Assembly (NCBI GenBank): GCA_027067895.1
Contig: JAMOUY010000152.1
Location: 1 to 10,045, forward strand
DNA length: 10,045 nucleotides
DNA from: Acidobacteriota bacterium
Lineage (GTDB): Bacteria > Acidobacteriota > Holophagae > Thermotomaculales > Thermotomaculaceae
Direction of reading: 5' to 3'
Shown here: positions 5,741 through 10,045 of the stretch, one piece after another
Position numbering within the stretch: the first letter of the stretch is position 1
Layout: each line of letters starts with the position of its first letter
Program-made: the position numbers and the translations under genes
The notes under the pieces: generated by a model
The model's input: only the letters and a program-made list of their open reading frames with translations
What the model was told of the DNA's origin: nothing
Databases searched by the model: none

Positions 5741-8700
5741 GGCAAAGTTTTTCAGCAGAGATTCCAATTCGTCAAGCGAATAGGGTTTGGGTAAAGCGCC
5801 GTCAAACCCGAATTCGTGAAATTTTGAAACTATGGGGTCTCTTGAATAACCGCTTGAAACAACGGCAATAATTTCGGAATCAATTTCTTTGATTTCGTCA
5901 ATCACATCTTTTCCGCCTAATCCCCCTTTAACAGTCAGGTCAAGAATGGCAATATCGTATTTTGTTCCTCTTTTAACTGAATTTTTAATAGCCTGAACAA
6001 GGTCTTCACCTTTGGAAAAGATATCGCAATTGACACCTAAAAAATCCATTAAATCGTATATTGTTTCCTGCATCGGGACTTCGTCTTCAAGAACCGCAAC
6101 TTTCAAGAAAGAAAGGTCAACATCTTTTTCATCCGTTAAACTAACTCTGTCAACACTTTCCTGTTCGGATTTTTCAAAGACTTTTACCGCAGGTAGATAG
6201 ATAAAAAACGACGTTCCTTCACCAACTTTTGACTCAACATCAAGGCAACCGCCGTGAGAATCAATAATGTTTTTAACAATGGCGAGACCCAAACCGAAAC
6301 CCTCTTTTTTGTAACCGACAAAAAACTCAAATATACTTTTTAACTTATCCTCTGGTATTCCGGGTCCATTATCAGAAATCTTTATCAACACATAATCTCC
6401 CTTTTTACAGTGAGAAGTGGGCTTTACTCCTTCAACACTCAAAACTTTCACATCTATTTTTCCTCTGTTTTTTAGCACGTCTCTTGCATTACTAAAAAGA
6501 TTTAAAATTATTTGTGCAATCTGCGTTTTGTCTCCCTTGATAGCAAACAATTTATCTTCAATATCAACCCTGACATTAATAGAAGTGCCGGAAAAAACAA
6601 AATCGGCAAGGTCATCAATAATTTGCTTCAATGTGGATTTTTCAATATTGCGAATTAAAGGCTTTCCGCTTTTTGAAAATGTTAGAAACTGCGTTGCAAG
6701 AGCCCTTGCGATGTTTATGTTTCGTATAATTTTAGCCATATCCCTTGCAATTTTGGTGTCCTTTGCTTCTTTTTCAAGTATGGAAACCCTACCTAAAATA
6801 CTTCCCAAAAGGTTGTTTAAATCGTGGGCAAGGGAAGCGGCAACCTTGTTTAAAAGCCTTATGTTTTGGCTTTTAACGATTTCTTCGGTAAATTTTTCTT
6901 TATGGGTTATATCCTCAACAACAAAAACATAACCGGAAAAATCCGTTGTTTTTTGCAGTTTTCTCAATTCAAAATTTAAAATAATCTCCGCATCCTTGAA
7001 AGCAATACGGTATTTTTTATTTTCACCTACAACATAAGGAAAGTTTTCCAAATCAAGAGATTCGTCAAACCCCTCAACATTCAAACCTTTTAGAAAAGTA
7101 ACTATGTTTTTTTCCTTCAATGTTTTCACTCTGAAAATTTGCCTGAAACTTTCATTGGTGAAAACAATGTTAAAATTTCCGTCAAGAAGGGCAACTCCTT
7201 CGCTTAAAGCATTTATAGTGTTTAAAAGTTTGCTTTTTTCTATTTCAATTTCTTCTTCAAGCCTTTTCAGTTTTGTTATGTCCTGCAACCAACCGCTTCT
7301 TTTCCACTTTCCATTGTCGTTGAATTTTTTATCGCTTTCAAAATACAGGTATCTCAAAGCATTTTTTTCCGGCAGAATTACTCTATACGTGCCGGCAATA
7401 GGCTTGAAATCATCAAACTCGGTTTCAATAATTTTTCTTATTTTCTCTTTGTCTTCTTCCACAATATAGAAAAGCAATTCCTCTTTCGGCAACACATTTT
7501 TCCCCATTGCCTTAGAGAAAAAAGAGGATTTAATCAAAAATTCGTCCGTATCAAATTTGTATTCCCAATATCCCACTTGCGCAATAGTCTGCGTCCTTTC
7601 AAGAAGTTCTATTTGTTTCTGCAATTTTTCCTCAACCTCTTTTAAATCTGTAACGTCTTTCAAAACACCTTCAACCCTTATTACACTTCCGTTTTCGTCC
7701 AAAACCGGCTCGCCTTTGGAAATAATGTTTTTAATCCTTCCCACTCTATCCCTAACTCTAAAACTTCCCTCATAGACTCTCTTGTTTTTAATAGGCTCCA
7801 TTGTAATTCTAAAAGCAACACTCATATCCTCTTCAACCACACGGGAATTTACAACTGACAGGTCTATCATTCCGTCATCGGTTAAATCAACATCGTAAAT
7901 TTTAAAAGCCTCTTTACTTGCCCAAAATTTCTTTTTCTCAGGATAGTAAATCCAGTTTCCGACCTTTGCCATATCTTCCGCTTTTTCAAATTGTGAAGTT
8001 AGAAATTTAAGGCGTTCAAGAATCTTTTGTTTATCGGTAATATCCGCGATAGTACAAATAATTTTGTCTCCGTCTTCAAGCCTGAGACGAGTAAAGGACA
8101 ATTCTATAATTTTCTCGGTTTTGTTTACGGTAATCTTTTTTATTTGAGGTTCAACCGTTTCCACATCCATAATAAGAAATTTTTCAATCATACTTGAAAT
8201 GGTTCTTTTTTCCTCATCGGGAAAGAATTGAAGAAAATTCGCGCCCTCAATAAAATCCGGGAAACAACCGAAAATTTCGCAGAATTTTTTGTTTGCAAAC
8301 TCTATTCTGAAAATTCTATCAAGCACGACAACACCATTGTTAATGTATTTGGCAAGTTTTACAAATTTTTCATTTGACTCTTCAAGAAGCATATTTGTTT
8401 TACGAAGTTCAACATTTTTGTTTTTTATTTCAAGAAGACTTTTTTTAACTTTTTCCGCAAAAGAAATTGTCTCGCTAAAATTCAAATCGCCACTATTAAA
8501 ACTCTCAATTTCGGAAGAAGAATATTGGTCAAAATTATCAAAAAGTTTATTGATTTTGGAAAAATCAAATTGAATTCTGTCCCCGATTAACATAAACAGC
8601 AAACCAAGGTCAAGAATCAGAATAACAAAAATAAGAAATCCGACTTTTAAAATATTGGAATAAAACATATGCTTGCTTCCGGTGTAAATTGGCAGAAAAC

Positions 8701-9538
8701 TTTGCTCTATATCATCAAGGTAAATTCCCGCCCCGATTATCCATTTCAATTGAGGATTAAATTTTATGTACGAAATTTTCCTGCTGACGGTTTTCAAATC
8801 CGGTTTATACCAAGTGTACTCAACAAAACCGCCTCTATTGTTTCTTGCTTTTTCAAGTATCAATTTTTCAGTCTCTTCGCCAAATCTTTCAGACATATCC
8901 GAAATTTTCACATTCATAAGTTTGTGAGCGGACAAAAGAATAATTCCTTTACTATCCACAATGAAAAGATAACCCGAATAATTGAAAGAAATATCCTTGA
9001 AAAGCCCAAGCAAATGATTTTTTATTAACTCTTGGAAATCTTTTTTTAAAACAAAAAGATAAAATTTTTCTCTGTTACCGAATAAAGAAACTGTTTTTAA
9101 AATTTCAAAATTATCTTTTTGCTTAAAAAAGTCCGAATCAATCGGCAAAGAAGAAAAAATCCTTTTGTTTCCTTTGAAAAATGCATAGTTAATTACCGGA
9201 TTTTCATTTTTTACAAAACGGCAGATTTTTTGTAAATCTCTGATTTTTTTTGTATTTAATGAAAAAAAAGCCACCATACTTATCTGTCGTTCAAGAATAC
9301 TTCTTTCATATTTGATATTCAAAAGCAAATGCTGATAAAATTGCTCAACAATTGTTTTTAAAGCCTGCTTTTTGCTTTCAATATAAATTCTTTTCGATTC
9401 AGCAACAGCCTTATTAAATCGTCTGTGCTCATACTTTACCCAAATAAAATAAAACACGCATATAAAAAGCACAGATACAACAAAAATATTTATGGCAAAA
9501 AATTGTAAAACAGTCGGTTTTCTTTTTTTATTACCCAA
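5720..9538 (-). CDS. Hybrid sensor histidine kinase: Cache sensor, four PAS-like domains, kinase and receiver
   Basis: Membrane sensor that should autophosphorylate on His905 and pass the phosphate to its own receiver; 1272 residues. Order: membrane segment (about 11-34); extracytoplasmic Cache-type domain (about 35-290), whose second half has GYLFIVDSKGII (189-200), YTWYKP (241-246) and WIIGAGIYLDDIE (266-278); second membrane segment (about 296-318); coiled coil (about 355-395) with no clear HAMP; PAS-like domains near 392-505, 515-632, 648-757 and 770-880; HisKA with AHDLNNLLGS (904-913); ATPase with N box LNLFSNARD (1012-1020), DNGPGIP (1056-1062) and GFGLGLAIV (1080-1088); receiver (1145-1265) with Glu1151-Asp1152, phosphoacceptor Asp1200, Ser1228 and Lys1251. 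All key residues are intact. The Cache half resembles dCache_2/sCache_2 domains, which often bind small organic acids; the ligand is unknown. TTG start at 9538, since no in-frame ATG precedes residue 88. It lies 15 bases after ridA; no separate response regulator is seen. Confidence 0.94.
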   Translation of the reverse strand: MGNKKRKPTVLQFFAINIFVVSVLFICVFYFIWVKYEHRRFNKAVAESKRIYIESKKQALKTIVEQFYQHLLLNIKYERSILERQISMVAFFSLNTKKIRDLQKICRFVKNENPVINYAFFKGNKRIFSSLPIDSDFFKQKDNFEILKTVSLFGNREKFYLFVLKKDFQELIKNHLLGLFKDISFNYSGYLFIVDSKGIILLSAHKLMNVKISDMSERFGEETEKLILEKARNNRGGFVEYTWYKPDLKTVSRKISYIKFNPQLKWIIGAGIYLDDIEQSFLPIYTGSKHMFYSNILKVGFLIFVILILDLGLLFMLIGDRIQFDFSKINKLFDNFDQYSSSEIESFNSGDLNFSETISFAEKVKKSLLEIKNKNVELRKTNMLLEESNEKFVKLAKYINNGVVVLDRIFRIEFANKKFCEIFGCFPDFIEGANFLQFFPDEEKRTISSMIEKFLIMDVETVEPQIKKITVNKTEKIIELSFTRLRLEDGDKIICTIADITDKQKILERLKFLTSQFEKAEDMAKVGNWIYYPEKKKFWASKEAFKIYDVDLTDDGMIDLSVVNSRVVEEDMSVAFRITMEPIKNKRVYEGSFRVRDRVGRIKNIISKGEPVLDENGSVIRVEGVLKDVTDLKEVEEKLQKQIELLERTQTIAQVGYWEYKFDTDEFLIKSSFFSKAMGKNVLPKEELLFYIVEEDKEKIRKIIETEFDDFKPIAGTYRVILPEKNALRYLYFESDKKFNDNGKWKRSGWLQDITKLKRLEEEIEIEKSKLLNTINALSEGVALLDGNFNIVFTNESFRQIFRVKTLKEKNIVTFLKGLNVEGFDESLDLENFPYVVGENKKYRIAFKDAEIILNFELRKLQKTTDFSGYVFVVEDITHKEKFTEEIVKSQNIRLLNKVAASLAHDLNNLLGSILGRVSILEKEAKDTKIARDMAKIIRNINIARALATQFLTFSKSGKPLIRNIEKSTLKQIIDDLADFVFSGTSINVRVDIEDKLFAIKGDKTQIAQIILNLFSNARDVLKNRGKIDVKVLSVEGVKPTSHCKKGDYVLIKISDNGPGIPEDKLKSIFEFFVGYKKEGFGLGLAIVKNIIDSHGGCLDVESKVGEGTSFFIYLPAVKVFEKSEQESVDRVSLTDEKDVDLSFLKVAVLEDEVPMQETIYDLMDFLGVNCDIFSKGEDLVQAIKNSVKRGTKYDIAILDLTVKGGLGGKDVIDEIKEIDSEIIAVVSSGYSRDPIVSKFHEFGFDGALPKPYSLDELESLLKNFAKKIRDA

Positions 9539-9540
9539 AA

Positions 9541-9547
9541 CACCCCC
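9541..9547 (-). promoter_or_regulatory. Unusual ribosome binding site of the kinase gene
   Basis: The minus strand reads GGGGGTG, one mismatch from GGAGGTG, two bases before the TTG start in the 15-base ridA-kinase gap. A weaker site together with a TTG start suggests that the kinase is made at a much lower level than RidA from the same message. Confidence 0.5.
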
Positions 9548-9553
9548 GAAAAA

Positions 9554-9931
9554 TCAAGAATAAACCGCTATTGCCTCAATTTCAACAAGCACGTTTTTAG
9601 GCAATGTTTTTACCGCAACGGCAGCCCTCGCAGGCTTGTGTCCGTTAAACATTCTTTCGTAAACTTCGTTCATTTCGCCGAAAGTTGACATATCGGCAAG
9701 AAAAACGGATGTTTTTACAACTTTGTCAAAATTTGAACCGGCGGCTTTCAACACCTCAAACAGGTTTTTAAGACATTGTTCAGTCTGCTCTTTTACCGTG
9801 TTGCCAACAATCTCCCCGCTTTTCGGGTCAATCGCAATCTGTCCCGAGCAAAAAACAAAGCCGTTTGCCTTAACCGCCTGAGAATAAGGCCCTATCGCCT
9901 TCGGCGCATTATCGGTATGAACAAAATCCAT
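9554..9931 (-). CDS. ridA: RidA family enamine/imine deaminase
   Basis: Hydrolyses reactive enamine/imine intermediates such as 2-aminoacrylate, released by PLP-dependent dehydratases, to keto acids and ammonia, protecting PLP enzymes; cytoplasmic trimer in known members. The 125 residues match the family length. Visible: IGPYSQAV (13-20) with Tyr16, FCSGQIAIDP (27-36), the C-terminal block KPARAAVAVKTLP (99-111) with Arg102 and VLVEIEAIA (114-122) with Glu117. Arg102 corresponds to the essential Arg105 of E. coli RidA, so deaminase activity is likely. ATG at 9931 follows AGGAGG (9938-9943) by six bases. It is first in a unit with the sensor kinase. A looser regulatory role, as for some distant YjgF relatives, is less likely given the full active site. 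Confidence 0.96.
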   Translation of the reverse strand: MDFVHTDNAPKAIGPYSQAVKANGFVFCSGQIAIDPKSGEIVGNTVKEQTEQCLKNLFEVLKAAGSNFDKVVKTSVFLADMSTFGEMNEVYERMFNGHKPARAAVAVKTLPKNVLVEIEAIAVYS

Positions 9932-9990
9932 TCTATCCCTCCTTTTTTGATATTGTTAATCTAACTTTTTTTCCAAAAAAATAATGGTGG

Positions 9991-10019
9991 GTAAAATTTC
10001 CAAACCCTATTTTTGTCAA
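9991..10019 (-). promoter_or_regulatory. Candidate promoter for ridA and the kinase
   Basis: The minus strand has a perfect TTGACA (10014-10019). At the ideal 17-base spacing the -10 would be TTTTAC (9991-9996), matching only three bases. The remaining spacer to ridA (9944-9990) holds only A/T runs, so this is the best candidate seen, but the poor -10 leaves it uncertain. Confidence 0.3.
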
Positions 10020-10045
10020 TTCGTTTTCCCAATTGTGGGTTATAA

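Noticed and set aside
6417..6932. Plus-strand open frame of 171 codons opposite the kinase
   Set aside because: It mirrors the HisKA/ATPase coding region, is Ser/Phe/Leu-rich as antisense frames of Lys/Glu-rich genes are, and has no sensible start site.

Overview
The window comes from a bacterium with AT-rich DNA, strong AGGAGG-type ribosome binding sites and very short spacers inside operons. The gene content suggests an anaerobe or microaerophile that meets oxygen from time to time: it has a desulforedoxin-type superoxide reductase next to a 2-Cys peroxiredoxin, a monomeric NADP-isocitrate dehydrogenase and a large membrane sensor kinase of a style common in Gram-negative anaerobes. Deferribacterota or Desulfobacterota would fit, but the sequence alone does not settle the taxon.

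Layout from left to right. (1) 1-1542, minus: most of a monomeric isocitrate dehydrogenase whose C-terminal part lies outside the window. (2) 1689-4227, minus: a two-gene unit in which a PutP-like Na+/solute symporter comes first and a dNTP triphosphohydrolase (HD superfamily) follows with overlapping or abutting ends. (3) 4228-4486: a divergent promoter region. (4) 4487-5677, plus: a compact oxidative-stress operon of a 60-residue winged-helix regulator, a 2-Cys peroxiredoxin and a desulfoferrodoxin, closed by a clear intrinsic terminator. (5) 5720-9931, minus: ridA followed after 15 bases by a 1272-residue hybrid sensor histidine kinase (Cache sensor, four PAS-like domains, kinase, receiver). 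The two gene groups 4 and 5 converge, and the terminator of group 4 is built from the last codons of the kinase gene.

How the genes fit together. Desulfoferrodoxin reduces superoxide to hydrogen peroxide without making oxygen, and the peroxiredoxin removes the peroxide, so the operon is a two-step detoxification line. The small regulator at its head is a natural candidate for its controller; it has one cysteine in the wing, and an imperfect inverted repeat brackets the operon promoter. The ridA-kinase pair is less easily explained: RidA removes reactive enamine/imine intermediates, while the kinase has a receiver but no DNA-binding partner in the window.

No tRNA, rRNA, CRISPR array, insertion sequence, phage gene or attachment site was seen. 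There is no gene-free stretch longer than 300 bases; the longest is the 259-base divergent promoter region. I see no clearly new defence or mobile system. The best leads are the possible redox-sensing regulator with its candidate operator and the ridA-kinase pairing.
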